A stretch of DNA of 64,000 bases, taken from Rhizobium sp. L43 (GTDB taxonomy: Bacteria; Pseudomonadota; Alphaproteobacteria; Rhizobiales; Rhizobiaceae). A program made the translations under genes and the position numbers. This document shows, one piece after another, positions 7,245-16,678 of the stretch (position 1 is its first letter; each line of letters begins with the position of its first letter). The stretch spans positions 186,001 to 250,000 of the forward strand of contig NZ_NWSQ01000006.1 of NCBI RefSeq assembly GCF_002531725.1, read 5' to 3'. The notes beneath the pieces were generated by a model. It made no database searches. It was not told the origin of the DNA and saw only the letters and a program-made list of their open reading frames with translations.

Positions 7245-8337
7245 GACAGCGGGCAGAATGATCTTTTCCGGGCACGGCTCGATCAGATCGTCGATATGAA
7301 ACATGCGCTGGCTCGGCTCCGTCGGGCGATCGACTGGCGGTTTTTGGAAGAGCGCTGCGGGGAGGTCTATACGGATGCCCCCGGCCATTCGCCGCTGCCC
7401 ACCCGGTTGATGGCGGGGGCTTGCCATTCTCAAATCGATGCACGACCTGTCTGATGAGGCATTGTGCGAACGCTGGGTAGAGAATCCCTATTACCAACTG
7501 TTCTGCGGCGAGGGGTTCTTCCGTCACGACCTGCCGTTCGACCGTTCGTCGATGACGCGCTGGCGCCAAAGGATGGGCGAGGAGAAACTGAACGCCCTGC
7601 TTCAGGAAAATCTTGCCGCGGCGGTGCGCACCGGAGCGGCCAAGCCCGTCGACTTCACCGCGGCGATCGTCGATACGACGGTCCAGCCGAAGGCCGTCGC
7701 CCATCCGACCGATGCCCGGCTGATGCATCGCTCGCGTGAGCGGCTGGTGCGGTTGGCCAACACGCTTGGGATCGAGCTTCGCCAGTCCTACGCCCGGGTC
7801 GGCAAGATCGCTCTGATCAAGCATCAGAGATATGCGCGCGCCAAGCAGTTCAAGCGGGCAGGCAAGGCGCTGAGAACCCTCAAGACCTATCTCGGCCGGG
7901 TCATTCGCGACATGGTGCGCAAGACAAACGGCGACGCTGAGCTTTGAAGCGGCGGTCGCCCACGAACTGATGCTGGCCAGACGGGTCCATGCCAGAAACC
8001 GCAACCTCAACCGCGTCAAGGGCATGGCCGAGGACGCGGACCTTCGTGTCTTCAGCCTGCACGCTCCGGAGGTCGAATGCAACGCGGCATGACCAACCTC
8101 ATCAAACGTCAGATGCGACGACGTTCAGCCATCGAGCCTGTCATCGGACATTTGAAAGAAGACCACCGAATGGGCCGCAATCATCTTGGCAGAACCATCG
8201 GCGACGCCGCCAACGCCGTCCTCGCAGCCGTGGGTTATAACTTCCGCCGCATCCTCGCATGGATCAGCTTTTGCATCGCCATTATCTGGGCAGTTCTGGC
8301 TACCCAAAGCGTCAAACTCGATCCCCCACTCGGCTAA
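7245..8337 (+). pseudogene. Disrupted IS5-family transposase
   Basis: Transposase sequence runs through three frames. A first part (7245-about 7423) includes 'ARLRRAIDWRFLEERCGE' and 'SPLPTRLMAG'. A second part (about 7424-7947) includes 'LSDEALCERWVENPYYQ' and ends in 'TNGDAEL'. A third part begins just after and ends with 'RRRSAIEPVIGHLKEDHRMG'. The first shift falls in a GGGGG run near 7417, the second at a TTT near 7945. The middle of the DDE domain between 'HAPEVEC' (about 8070) and 'IKRQMRRRSAIEP' (about 8100) is missing, about 80 residues. This element cannot move itself. I could not place its inverted repeats with confidence. Confidence 0.85.
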
Positions 8338-8359
8338 TCGTCGTTCTTCAGGCGGACTC

Positions 8360-8704
8360 ATGAGCGCGGCCTCGAACTACCGCCTGCTTGGCCGCTGGCG
8401 GATCATTGAGGCCGATCTGTGGGATCGGGATTATATCGACCTCTGCGAACCCGCCACGATCATCATCGGGGCCAATGGACATGGCGAAATTGCTTTTGGC
8501 GCAATGCAAGCCACGCTGGATCTCGGCTACAGTCAGTCCATGATCTCATTCACATGGTCCGGATTTGACGAAATGGACGAGGTCTCGGGCGACGGTCATG
8601 CCGAACTGCTCGATGATGGCTCGATCGAGATCACTTTCGCATACAAATATAGCGACGTGGCCATTCTCAAAGCAAAAGCAGAGATTTCTTCAACAGCCTG
8701 CTAA
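8360..8704 (+). CDS. Hypothetical protein next to the IS remnant
   Basis: A 114-residue acidic protein starts MSAASNYRLLGRWRIIEAD at the ATG 8360. It has 'LLGRWRI', 'GEIAFGAMQATLDL' and 'DEMDEVSGDGHAEL' segments that suggest a small beta-rich fold. Similar small proteins are often found alone beside transposons and phage genes; I do not know a function. It lies between the transposase remnant and the HTTM-DCC gene, on the same strand as both. Confidence 0.55.
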   Translation: MSAASNYRLLGRWRIIEADLWDRDYIDLCEPATIIIGANGHGEIAFGAMQATLDLGYSQSMISFTWSGFDEMDEVSGDGHAELLDDGSIEITFAYKYSDVAILKAKAEISSTAC

Positions 8705-8927
8705 AGAGGAAGGGCCCGATCCCGGCCGAGTTCGCCACCAGTCCGGCTTAGTTGCCGTAGTTGGCCACTTGGCGGCGATTGGCTTCCGCGGTCGTGCCTT
8801 GAGCTTCGCTCGATTCTAAAGTAAGCGTTCGCTTGGACAGAGGTCATGGAAGCAGGAGGCGCTAAGCTCCAGGGCGCTGAACGGTACGCCCCAAATGAGA
8901 ACTTAGCGAAGAAATCGAAGGCGACGG

Positions 8928-10979
8928 TTGGGCATGGTTGATGCGACGGATATATCAGCGGGCGTGGAGTCCCTTTCAAACGTGCGCCGCAGCAAAGGGA
9001 TCCTCGTAACCAGCCTGATATTCATCATTGCTCTTTCCCTGGTCGCTCTTACCGGAACTTGGGACTGGTTCGCGAAGCGCTTTTTTGGCTTTTTCCCGCT
9101 GCTGATCGGTTTGTTCGTACTCGGCATCCACCCCGTAGTTAGAGTGAAGGCCGCAGTCGTCCTAAGTGGTCTTGCGGATTGGCTCGCTAGACGCGGGGCC
9201 TTCGTATCAAATCCAGAGGAGGAAGCACCGAAATTCGCGCTGATCCGAATAGTATTTGGGCTCTTCATGATCGAGCGCGCCTTCTGGGTGATCTCCTATC
9301 TTGAGCCTTCGGACTGGGCGCAGCCATCGATTTGGTTGACTGCTATGATGGGATTGCTCTGCGGCGTCTTGGTGACAGCGGGTCTGCTGACGCAGTACGC
9401 TCTCGTGTACCTGATCGTTTTTCAGTGGCAGATGGGAGACATACTGCTCCGCACATCCACATTGGGAAACTGGATCGCAGCGATGCTTTCAGTGCTTCTG
9501 ATTTTCGCAAACGCCGGAGCGAATTTTTCGCTGGACCGGCTGCTTATGAAAAGAGGCACGTTCGCGTGCAAGGTCATCTCAGCGTTCTACTATGACAACG
9601 GTTTGCCAAGTGAATCCGGGCTGCAGCTCGCAAAGTTGATGACGCTCGCCTGTTACTGGTGCGTGTGCCTGTACTCGCTTTCGATCCATTTGGGCGAGCC
9701 TGCCTGGATGTCAGGTTCGGCTGGCCCACTGCTGCTCACCAATAACTTCATGTCCAGATATTCGAGTGAGTTTAGCTGGCTGCTTTCGCAAGGCCCGATC
9801 CCGGTTTTCCTGGCGCGCGTATCGCTCTGGGCGATGTTGCCGTGGTATCTTCTGCTGCTTCCGTTTGTGCTTCTCGGCGGAGTGTTTCGCAAATATGTAA
9901 TCATGTGGGGCTTGCTGTTCTTCGGGTTGAGCCTATTCCTCCTCCAGCTCGGGTGGCTAGCCCAATTCGAGTTCCTGTTCCTGGCCGCCTTGTTTTGGAC
10001 CAAGACATTCATCAGTGGCGCAAACAGGCTGCAGGTGGCGTACGATGACCGCTGCAATCTGTGCGATAGAACGGTGACGTTCGTAAAGGCCGTCGATCTC
10101 TTCAGGCGAGTCCACCTTAAGCCGTTGTCCAAGAACATTCCTTGGCTTATCGAAGTCGGCATCGATCCAGATGATGCACGAAAGGACCTTTACGCTGTCG
10201 ACGTCAGCAGCGGGAATGCCGTCAAAGGTTACGAGTTCTATGTGCTTTTATCGAAGCACGTGTTCCTTTTGCTGCCGCTTCATCCGTTGCTCATAGTCGG
10301 TCGATATTTGGGCGGACCGGCAGTGTACAGGTTCGTTGCCGAGCGTCGGACGAGGATGTTCGGCGTCTGTCAAATCCCTACGCCAAAGCCAGAGTATACG
10401 CTGTTGCCAACGGGCCAGATGGTCCACAAGGACATCGTCCCGGGTGATCCGATCTCCACCGTCTTCTGTCATGTAATGATTTTGCTGGCATGCTTTGTTA
10501 TCTCGCTTCCTCTGCCGTACCTGGTGAAGAACCCTCCGACGGTCCTGCGGAAAATCCAGAGATCCGTTGCGGCGCCGACGAACGCAGCTGCTATCTACGG
10601 GGTCGGTCCAATCGACGTGTTTAATTCTACCGATCTTCGGATGGCTGAGAACTGGTTTACCCTCAGCAAGAAGACCAAGGACGGCCTCGAACAGCTTCTT
10701 CCAATATTCTCCGAGGACGGGAAACGTCTAGCTGCTCACAGATCGGACCGGGTCTATTTTGGGTACACTGTGGCGTTCAGGCGCGGGGTAATCGGGAAGG
10801 AGGGCTGCCAATTTGAAGCGTTTCGCCAGCAGGTCAGCTACCTTGGCGAAAACGGACATTTAAACGGTGAGACCCTCATTTATCGTCAGTACGTGGAGCC
10901 GCTACCCAGCGTGGATTTGCTACTGCGGGGCCGATATATGGCGAGCGAGAGACGACTGGTTTGCGAAGTGACGTTTTAG
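8928..10979 (+). CDS. HTTM membrane protein fused to a DCC thiol-redox domain
   Basis: This protein of about 683 residues has many membrane segments in its first 365 residues, with the pattern of HTTM proteins (relatives of vitamin-K-dependent gamma-carboxylase). Next comes a DCC-type domain (DUF393) opening 'VAYDDRCNLCDR', with redox Cys376 and Cys379. A further hydrophobic segment (about 515-535) and a C-terminal soluble part of about 140 residues of unknown type follow. Known HTTM-DCC pairs are thought to couple a membrane oxidoreductase or carboxylase-like core to thiol chemistry; the substrate is unknown. Start: TTG 8928 has GAAGG seven bases upstream, while ATG 8934 is equally possible. 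It sits at the mouth of the polysaccharide region and may not belong to that pathway. Confidence 0.7.
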   Translation: MGMVDATDISAGVESLSNVRRSKGILVTSLIFIIALSLVALTGTWDWFAKRFFGFFPLLIGLFVLGIHPVVRVKAAVVLSGLADWLARRGAFVSNPEEEAPKFALIRIVFGLFMIERAFWVISYLEPSDWAQPSIWLTAMMGLLCGVLVTAGLLTQYALVYLIVFQWQMGDILLRTSTLGNWIAAMLSVLLIFANAGANFSLDRLLMKRGTFACKVISAFYYDNGLPSESGLQLAKLMTLACYWCVCLYSLSIHLGEPAWMSGSAGPLLLTNNFMSRYSSEFSWLLSQGPIPVFLARVSLWAMLPWYLLLLPFVLLGGVFRKYVIMWGLLFFGLSLFLLQLGWLAQFEFLFLAALFWTKTFISGANRLQVAYDDRCNLCDRTVTFVKAVDLFRRVHLKPLSKNIPWLIEVGIDPDDARKDLYAVDVSSGNAVKGYEFYVLLSKHVFLLLPLHPLLIVGRYLGGPAVYRFVAERRTRMFGVCQIPTPKPEYTLLPTGQMVHKDIVPGDPISTVFCHVMILLACFVISLPLPYLVKNPPTVLRKIQRSVAAPTNAAAIYGVGPIDVFNSTDLRMAENWFTLSKKTKDGLEQLLPIFSEDGKRLAAHRSDRVYFGYTVAFRRGVIGKEGCQFEAFRQQVSYLGENGHLNGETLIYRQYVEPLPSVDLLLRGRYMASERRLVCEVTF

Positions 10980-11599
10980 CGGAACTGTCAACGTTTGAGG
11001 GGCGGCCGTCCATATACAATCATCTTTCATCAGGACTAGGGAGGCGAGTTCGCTAATCCTGAACCGTTTTTGCTGCGATGACCAAAAGGACTTTTTCTGC
11101 TCCGGCTTCTTGTTAAAACCCTCGTGGTCAAGAGGATTATCGTCCTTCGTCGGCGGCTCCGGCGAACCGTCGAGCTGCTGCCCTATGACGTGACTGGTTC
11201 AGTTCAACCCAGGGCTCCTTCGGGAGCACGCCGCCGTATCGGCCTCCTATCATCGCGGGGTTCATCAAGACGCGAACCATACCATCTGATTGTTCCGAGA
11301 CTCTGGTCAGCCCATGGACGATCAGCAGGCGCTGCCAATCTTCTTGAACTGTCACCACATACTTTGACCAGACACGGCGAACCCACTGAAAGGCGCTGAT
11401 GACTTCTTTCAGCCCCTCATTCCACATTTACCAGGATGCCCCGATCCGGCGTGTTGACGATCTCCCAACAAACAATGATGTACAGCCGCAGGCGCAGGCG
11501 GCTATGATGCAAGCCGCACTGAAGAGCTTTACAAACCGACGGCAGCGAGTGAGGCTTTGAACGCCTGCCGAGCCATTCGAGCGAAGGAAATGAAGTGAA
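10980..11599. other. Gap of 620 bp with no convincing gene
   Basis: No reading frame here carries a recognisable motif. A 96-residue minus-strand frame (11137-11427) beginning MWNEGLKEVISAFQWV could be a small unknown gene or transposon debris, but nothing confirms it. The stretch just before the WbqC-like gene contains short coding-like peptide, suggesting the remnant of a deleted gene. Confidence 0.5.
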
Positions 11600-12292
11600 G
11601 TGAAGAAGGTGGCTATCGTCCAGTCAAACTATATCCCGTGGAAGGGTTATTTCGATATGATCGCTGCCGTGGATGAGTTTATCCTCTACGACGACATGCA
11701 ATATACGCGACGTGATTGGCGCAATCGCAATCAGATCAAGACGCCTCAGGGGATTCAATGGCTCACAGTCCCCGTTCAGGTAAAGGGAAAGTACCACCAG
11801 AAAATCCGAGAAACTGAGATAGAAGGCACCGAATGGGCGAGCGCCCATTGGAAGAGCCTGATCCAGAACTATCGTCGTGCTGCACACTTTGAGGAAATCG
11901 CTGTGTGGCTGGAGCCCCTTTACCTGAATGAACCGCCAAGTCACCTTTCGCCGCTCAATCGCCGATTCATTGAAGCAATCTGCAATTATCTCTCAATCGA
12001 AACTGTAATTTCCCATTCATGGGACTACACGTTAGTGGAAGGAAAGACAGAGCGTCTGGCTGCGCTTTGTGCTCAAGCGGGTGGCACAGAGTACGTATCT
12101 GGCCCCGCGGCAAAAGACTATGTAGATGAAGAAGTCTTTAAAGAACGAGGAATTAGGCTTACCTGGTTCGACTATGCCGGCTATCCTAAATACCCCCAGC
12201 TCTGGGGTGAATTCGTTCATGGAGTGACGATCCTCGATCTTCTCTTTAATTGTGGTAGGGACTCGCGAAATCACATGAGATACCTGAAATGA
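11600..12292 (+). CDS. WbqC-family protein
   Basis: The 230-residue protein begins '[20 protein letters not shown]' and continues with '[20 protein letters not shown]' and 'WLTVPV'. These are diagnostic of the WbqC family, found almost only in O-antigen and other surface-glycan clusters with amino-deoxy sugar genes. The biochemical role is unresolved for most members; the conserved D/R/N residues suggest an enzyme, possibly in amide bond formation on a nucleotide amino sugar (inference). It begins the polysaccharide cluster and lies about 400 bp before the methyltransferase operon. Confidence 0.85.
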   Translation: MKKVAIVQSNYIPWKGYFDMIAAVDEFILYDDMQYTRRDWRNRNQIKTPQGIQWLTVPVQVKGKYHQKIRETEIEGTEWASAHWKSLIQNYRRAAHFEEIAVWLEPLYLNEPPSHLSPLNRRFIEAICNYLSIETVISHSWDYTLVEGKTERLAALCAQAGGTEYVSGPAAKDYVDEEVFKERGIRLTWFDYAGYPKYPQLWGEFVHGVTILDLLFNCGRDSRNHMRYLK

Positions 12293-12698
12293 AACTTTCA
12301 CAGCGCCAAATTTCTGGTCCGCTAGTGAATTGCGCTTGTGAGAGTGGCGGAAATGATTGGGCACCGCTGGAGGTGTTTCGGTGTTTCGACACTCTTGCCA
12401 ACTCCCGGGAACAAGGAACGAAGGGTGGATGATCGGCGCTCTCTCTGAAGCCCGGGGGTTGCAATGTAAATAGCGTGGGGCAGTTTTGATCCTTGGGAGA
12501 GGCATCATGAGTTGACTAACACTTGAACCTTTGGCGTGGGTCTCCGGTGCCGCACCGCCCTTTGGAGCATTGGTGCGTGTGTGCAGAAAGAAGAAAGCGT
12601 ACCGGATACTGGGCCAATCCTCCACATTTTTAAGGCTTGCGCGTGGTGACAAAATTGCGTTATTGCGGTCCGCTAGCAAGCACGGCGGGGGACTTCGC
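12293..12698. other. Gap of 406 bp, probable promoter region and possible debris
   Basis: No gene is recognised. A reading frame continuous with the downstream methyltransferase extends up to 12531, but its sequence (Ala/Gly/Lys-rich) is not like the family's N-terminus. The gap probably carries the promoter of the methyltransferase-PhyH-GT2 operon; no clear boxes are seen. The sequence GGTCCGCTAG occurs at both ends (near 12318 and 12667). Confidence 0.4.
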
Positions 12699-13877
12699 TT
12701 GACGGAATATATTTCTAGGTGTCCCGCATGTGGATCAGCGGATTGTAGAAATCTACCTATTCCGCATGCAGCCCGCTCGATGGTTAGCGACGGCAAGGTG
12801 GTATCGAATCCTCTTAAGCGCTGTTCTTGTAACAACTGCGGCCATGGCTTCCACACCCAGAATTTTTCAGAAGAGCAAATAAAAGAGATTTATAGCGCCG
12901 ACTACTCGATCGGCCTGCGAGACGCGGTGGCGGAGGCTGCGCGCTCCGCCGAATATAGCCGACAGATAGAAGCTTTCTTGATGCATCATCTGGGGATTGA
13001 AGCCAATTTTTCCAAAATCATAGAGTTTGGATGCGGTAGCGGTACGTTGCTCGGTCATCTGACCAATAGGCTTGGCGCTCAAATTTCAACCGGAGTGGAG
13101 CCTAGTTCCCGGATAGCCGCGAATGCGCGTTCAAACGTGGGAGGTCGAATTTCCATCCACGAGGGTTTTGCTGAGCAGTTCGAGGCCTCCCCCCCCGGCT
13201 ACAATCTTTGCCTGTCCGTTAACGTGATAGAGCACACACGTAATCCCCTCGGTTTTCTGCAAGCATGCCGACGCGTCATTGATAAAACGGGGAATATTGT
13301 CGTCATTTGTCCGGATGGAGAAATCGTAGGGTCGGAGCTGCTCTTTTACGATCATATATCCAACTTTACGTCCGCTTCCTTGGCAATGATTGTAGCGGGT
13401 GCAAACCTGCGGATGGTTGCGAACTCCCCCTTAACGGGCAGCCTGCAGGGATTTAGGATTTACCTGTTGCGGTTCGGCGACGCTGACCTTGACAGTCAGA
13501 CCCGCGGCTTCGCCTTTCTTTCTCAGGAGCGCGCAGAGTATGTGAACACCTGGAGCAAGATACGAGACGCGACCAACCGGGTGCTTAAGGGCCGGAAGTA
13601 TGGCATCTTCGGCACGGGTGAGTATTCGGATCTTCTTCACGCCTATAGCCCATCCGTGATCGAAAACGCAGAGTTTTTTGTTAGGGATCAACCGATAGAG
13701 GCGAATTTCTATGGTAAACCTGTTGTATCGGTCAAAGACTTCTTGAGCTTTCCAAGAATGCCCCTGATCGCGGCTGTGCATGAGCGAAGCTGGTCGCTTA
13801 TCCGAGATCGTTTTGGATCGGAGAATGTTTCGATCTTTCATTCTCTTGAAATTGCTAGGCAGGATGCCATCCTATGA
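12699..13877 (+). CDS. Sugar C-methyltransferase-like protein with N-terminal zinc site
   Basis: From the TTG at 12699, preceded by GGGGGA, the protein has 392 residues. It opens with a zinc site (CPACGSADC and a later CSCNNCGHGFH), then 'SADYSIG' and a SAM-binding motif 'IEFGCGSGTLLG' (near residue 105). A C-terminal domain follows with 'GIFGTGEYSDLL' resembling a nucleotide-binding strand-loop. This three-part order is that of the NovU/TylCIII type enzymes that methylate carbon of dTDP-keto-deoxysugars, and of related methyltransferases in glycan clusters. It overlaps the next gene by 4 bases (ATGA at 13874). The start is uncertain, because the frame is open to 12531. Confidence 0.75.
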   Translation: MTEYISRCPACGSADCRNLPIPHAARSMVSDGKVVSNPLKRCSCNNCGHGFHTQNFSEEQIKEIYSADYSIGLRDAVAEAARSAEYSRQIEAFLMHHLGIEANFSKIIEFGCGSGTLLGHLTNRLGAQISTGVEPSSRIAANARSNVGGRISIHEGFAEQFEASPPGYNLCLSVNVIEHTRNPLGFLQACRRVIDKTGNIVVICPDGEIVGSELLFYDHISNFTSASLAMIVAGANLRMVANSPLTGSLQGFRIYLLRFGDADLDSQTRGFAFLSQERAEYVNTWSKIRDATNRVLKGRKYGIFGTGEYSDLLHAYSPSVIENAEFFVRDQPIEANFYGKPVVSVKDFLSFPRMPLIAAVHERSWSLIRDRFGSENVSIFHSLEIARQDAIL

Positions 13878-14695
13878 CGGAAATTTCTCGCTACGGCGTT
13901 ATTGCGACAACCGAAGCAAACGACATTTACGACATCCTCGCGGAGGAGGTCAGGCTATTGGGATACACTACGCTAGATTCCGGACTGGCCGGGGCTCAGC
14001 TCGATGAACTCTCGCAGTTGTTCAATAGAGCGGAGTTAGAATACGATACCGAGGCAACAGACCGAGGTTATGATCTTAGCAAGATTAATGAGCGTGATAC
14101 GATTCGCCTCCTTCCGATGGTGTGCCCCAATTTCTGGGAGGTCGTTTTCAATGGGCCACTTCATGCGTTATTGTCGCGGCTCCTCGGCGGTTACTTCATC
14201 CTGAACCAGGTGAACGGCCTGATAAACCGCGGCCACCAAAGCAAATACCACCAAGCCCAGTATCACAGAGATCTTCCGTATCAGCATTTCACTAGCTCTC
14301 GGCCGCTCGCTATCAATGCACTCTTTGCATTAGACGACTTCACTATCGAAAATGGCTCCACGCGCGTGATCCCTGGAACACATCATCGTGAAGCGTTTCC
14401 ACCTGACGAAGTTGTTCGGCGTTTGGAGACCCACGTCACCGTGAAACGGGGGACGTTCATTGTCTTGGACTGCATGGTTTATCACGCCGGCAGCACCAAT
14501 AAGACCGATAAAAATCGTCGCGCCATTAATCACGTCTTCACGATTCCTATGCTGCGTCAGCAGTTCCATATTCCTTCTGTGCTAGGTGAAGCTCCAGATT
14601 TTACAGAGCAGCAAAAGAAAATACTGGGCTATGGCCTAGATGAATTTCGTTCAGTTGGCGACTGGTTCAAGTCTCGGTTGCCGAAAGTCAAATGA
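13874..14695 (+). CDS. Phytanoyl-CoA dioxygenase (PhyH) family oxygenase
   Basis: The 273-residue protein shows the Fe(II)/2-oxoglutarate facial triad: His131 and Asp133 in 'YHRDLPYQ', and His204 in 'MVYHAGS'. Arg215/216 in 'KNRRAINHVF' could bind 2-oxoglutarate. 'ENGSTRVIPGTHH' is the usual conserved loop. Such enzymes hydroxylate or oxidise carbon in small molecules. In this setting the substrate may be a sugar or a lipid-linked intermediate, which is inference from the neighbours. Overlaps of ATGA at both ends (13874 and 14692) tie it to the methyltransferase before it and the glycosyltransferase after it. Confidence 0.85.
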   Translation: MTEISRYGVIATTEANDIYDILAEEVRLLGYTTLDSGLAGAQLDELSQLFNRAELEYDTEATDRGYDLSKINERDTIRLLPMVCPNFWEVVFNGPLHALLSRLLGGYFILNQVNGLINRGHQSKYHQAQYHRDLPYQHFTSSRPLAINALFALDDFTIENGSTRVIPGTHHREAFPPDEVVRRLETHVTVKRGTFIVLDCMVYHAGSTNKTDKNRRAINHVFTIPMLRQQFHIPSVLGEAPDFTEQQKKILGYGLDEFRSVGDWFKSRLPKVK

Positions 14696-15639
14696 GTTCC
14701 ATGACACGCAAGTTATCCATTGTTACCACTCTATACAGGTCAATGGACACAATCGATGAGTTCATCCAACGTGCCTTGGCCGCGGGAGAGGCGGTGTCGG
14801 ATGATATTGAAATCGTGATTGTCGATGATGGCAGTCCAGACGGTTCGGCGAACATCGTGCGAAATTGGGTTGAGCGCGACGCTCGGATCTCGCTATTATG
14901 CTTGAGCAGAAATTTCGGGCATCATAAAGCGATGCTCGTGGGTTTGGAGCATGCTCAAGGCGACCTAATATTCCTGATTGACAGCGATCTCGAGGAGCCT
15001 CCCGAGTTGCTTTCGGAAATGGCGCAGGTTTTGCGGGGAAAAGCTGTTGATTGTCTCTACGGGCTGCAGGAACGTCGGAAAGGCGGCCGGATGGAGCGGA
15101 TATCGGGGCACCTTTTTTATTGGCTTTTCTCCGCGTTAAGCGAGGTACGCATACCCCAGAACGTATCAACGATGCGATTGATGACCCGTCGCTATGTATC
15201 CGCTCTACTTAAATTTCGAGACAAAAATCCAGTCTTCGTTCCACTAAGCATTCTTGTTGGCTATCCCCAGGCATCGTTCCCTTTTGTCAAAGCCAGCACC
15301 TCGGATACGACCTACTCGCTAGGAAGGCGGATTGCTCTGACCGCCCTTGCTATCACGACGTTTTCAGCCAAGCCACTGATATTGATGCTGTGCTTCAGCT
15401 TAATGATGGCTTTCTTAGGTATCGTCTACGGCGGGTTTGTTGTGGTGCGCGCGCTGATCGGACCGGTCCAAGACGGATGGGCGTCACTCATGGCCGTAGT
15501 GGTCTTTTTCTTCAGCTTGAATGCTGTTTTTACCGGGCTGATGGGCCTTTATGTCAAACAGATCCTGGAGGAGGTGAAGGATAGACCCCGCTCAATCATT
15601 CAAGACATCTATTCTAAAAGGAATTCCTCAGAGACGTAG
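14692..15639 (+). CDS. GtrB/DPM1-like family 2 glycosyltransferase
   Basis: The 315-residue protein has a GT-A domain with 'IVIVDDGSPDGS' (residues 41-52), 'LSRNFGHHKAMLVGLEHAQGD' type acceptor loop and the metal motif Asp97-Ser-Asp99 in 'LIDSDLEEP'. Two membrane segments follow near residues 225-262 and 268-295. This is the architecture of GtrB and dolichol-phosphate-sugar synthases, which move a sugar from its nucleotide to polyprenyl phosphate at the inner face of the membrane. A GtrA-like flippase lies at 18286-18675 in the same cluster. It overlaps the PhyH gene by 4 bases. Confidence 0.88.
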   Translation: MSSMTRKLSIVTTLYRSMDTIDEFIQRALAAGEAVSDDIEIVIVDDGSPDGSANIVRNWVERDARISLLCLSRNFGHHKAMLVGLEHAQGDLIFLIDSDLEEPPELLSEMAQVLRGKAVDCLYGLQERRKGGRMERISGHLFYWLFSALSEVRIPQNVSTMRLMTRRYVSALLKFRDKNPVFVPLSILVGYPQASFPFVKASTSDTTYSLGRRIALTALAITTFSAKPLILMLCFSLMMAFLGIVYGGFVVVRALIGPVQDGWASLMAVVVFFFSLNAVFTGLMGLYVKQILEEVKDRPRSIIQDIYSKRNSSET

Positions 15640-16042
15640 CCGATCTATTCCGAAAAATACTCACGCGCTTTACAAAAGTTGGAGGGGCGTTCCAACGTCG
15701 TCAGCCGGGCGGTATATGGTGTCGCGGGTGTTGGAGTAGATATTGCTGGAATGGCTACCACCTGGCGTGACCTACCTGGAGTTCATGTTGACGATCGCCC
15801 GAGTCAATCGCAGATACCCGTCACGTGAGTATTCGGACGCGGTAACCGGCTCACGGGAAATGACCAAAATTGGGATACGAGATGTTGCTGGTCCCTCACA
15901 AATGCGAGCGCTGAAAGCGATAACGAAGATCGGAGGAAGAGCTCATATTTCTTTGAGTGGCGGGCTGGTAGTGTGTTTATAGGATTTTTGAGAACAATTA
16001 GCGCCGCTAAACATCAGCGCCCTGACACGTGGTGGGACATTC
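15640..16042. other. Gap of 403 bp with coding-like debris
   Basis: No intact gene is present. One plus-strand frame gives AVYGVAGVGVDIAGMATTW and, after a stop, 'RRKSSYFFEWRAGSVFIGF'. These look like fragments of real protein, perhaps a degraded glycan gene, but I cannot name the family. A GGTGGGA ribosome site for the next gene is at 16031. Confidence 0.35.
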
Positions 16043-16678
16043 ATGGTTGAATCGAGTGATGACATCCTGAAGGATGTGGCTAACTATTATTCGGGACGGA
16101 TCGCTGAACATGGCCAAACCGCAGCAGGTGTTGACTGGAACAGCCAAGCCGGCCAAATCATGCGCTTCAATCAACTTCTCAAAGTGGTCGATTCTTCGCA
16201 ACCATATTCTATCGCCGATATAGGATGCGGATATGGAGCGTTGCTTGACCACCTCTCGCAGTTGGGACACGCCGCTCGGTATATAGGTGTCGACATTGCT
16301 CTGCCGATGATTGAAGCCGCCCGTTCGCGTATCGCCGCGTCGCCGGACGTGACTTTTAGGTTGGGTAACTCGCCAGGTGAGATCGTCGATTATTCTGTAG
16401 CGTCGGGAATTTTCAATGTGCGGCTTGGTCGGACGGACGAGGAGTGGCTTGCGTATCTGGTGGAAACACTGGACATGATGAACATATCCAGCGAGACAGG
16501 TTTTTCTTTCAATTGTCTAACATCCTATTCTGACGCAGACCGGATGCGGGGTGATCTTTTCTACGCCAACCCGCTGGACTTATTCGATCTTTGCAAACGG
16601 CGCTATTCACGGCAGGTAGCTTTGTTGCATGACTATGAGCTATACGAGTTTACGATGATCGTGAGGAAGTTGCTATGA
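16043..16678 (+). CDS. Class I SAM-dependent methyltransferase
   Basis: The 211-residue protein has a Rossmann methyltransferase core: 'IADIGCGYGALLDHL' (SAM loop, about residues 57-71), 'YIGVDIALPMIEAA' (acidic ribose-binding residue) and 'VASGIFNVR' in place of the usual post-III acidic strand. There is no zinc site. The target is unknown; a sugar or lipid carrier is likely from its position at the head of a five-gene run with overlapping ends. The next gene starts inside its stop (ATGA at 16675). Confidence 0.82.
   Translation: MVESSDDILKDVANYYSGRIAEHGQTAAGVDWNSQAGQIMRFNQLLKVVDSSQPYSIADIGCGYGALLDHLSQLGHAARYIGVDIALPMIEAARSRIAASPDVTFRLGNSPGEIVDYSVASGIFNVRLGRTDEEWLAYLVETLDMMNISSETGFSFNCLTSYSDADRMRGDLFYANPLDLFDLCKRRYSRQVALLHDYELYEFTMIVRKLL

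Noticed and set aside
11137-11427. A 96-residue minus-strand frame in the 620-bp gap
   Set aside because: It has no recognisable motif, no ribosome site I trust and no partner gene. Left as an unresolved note in the gap entry.
15743-15982. A 79-residue frame between the GT2 and methyltransferase genes
   Set aside because: The other frame of the same stretch looks more like protein debris; I could not choose, so I described the gap instead.
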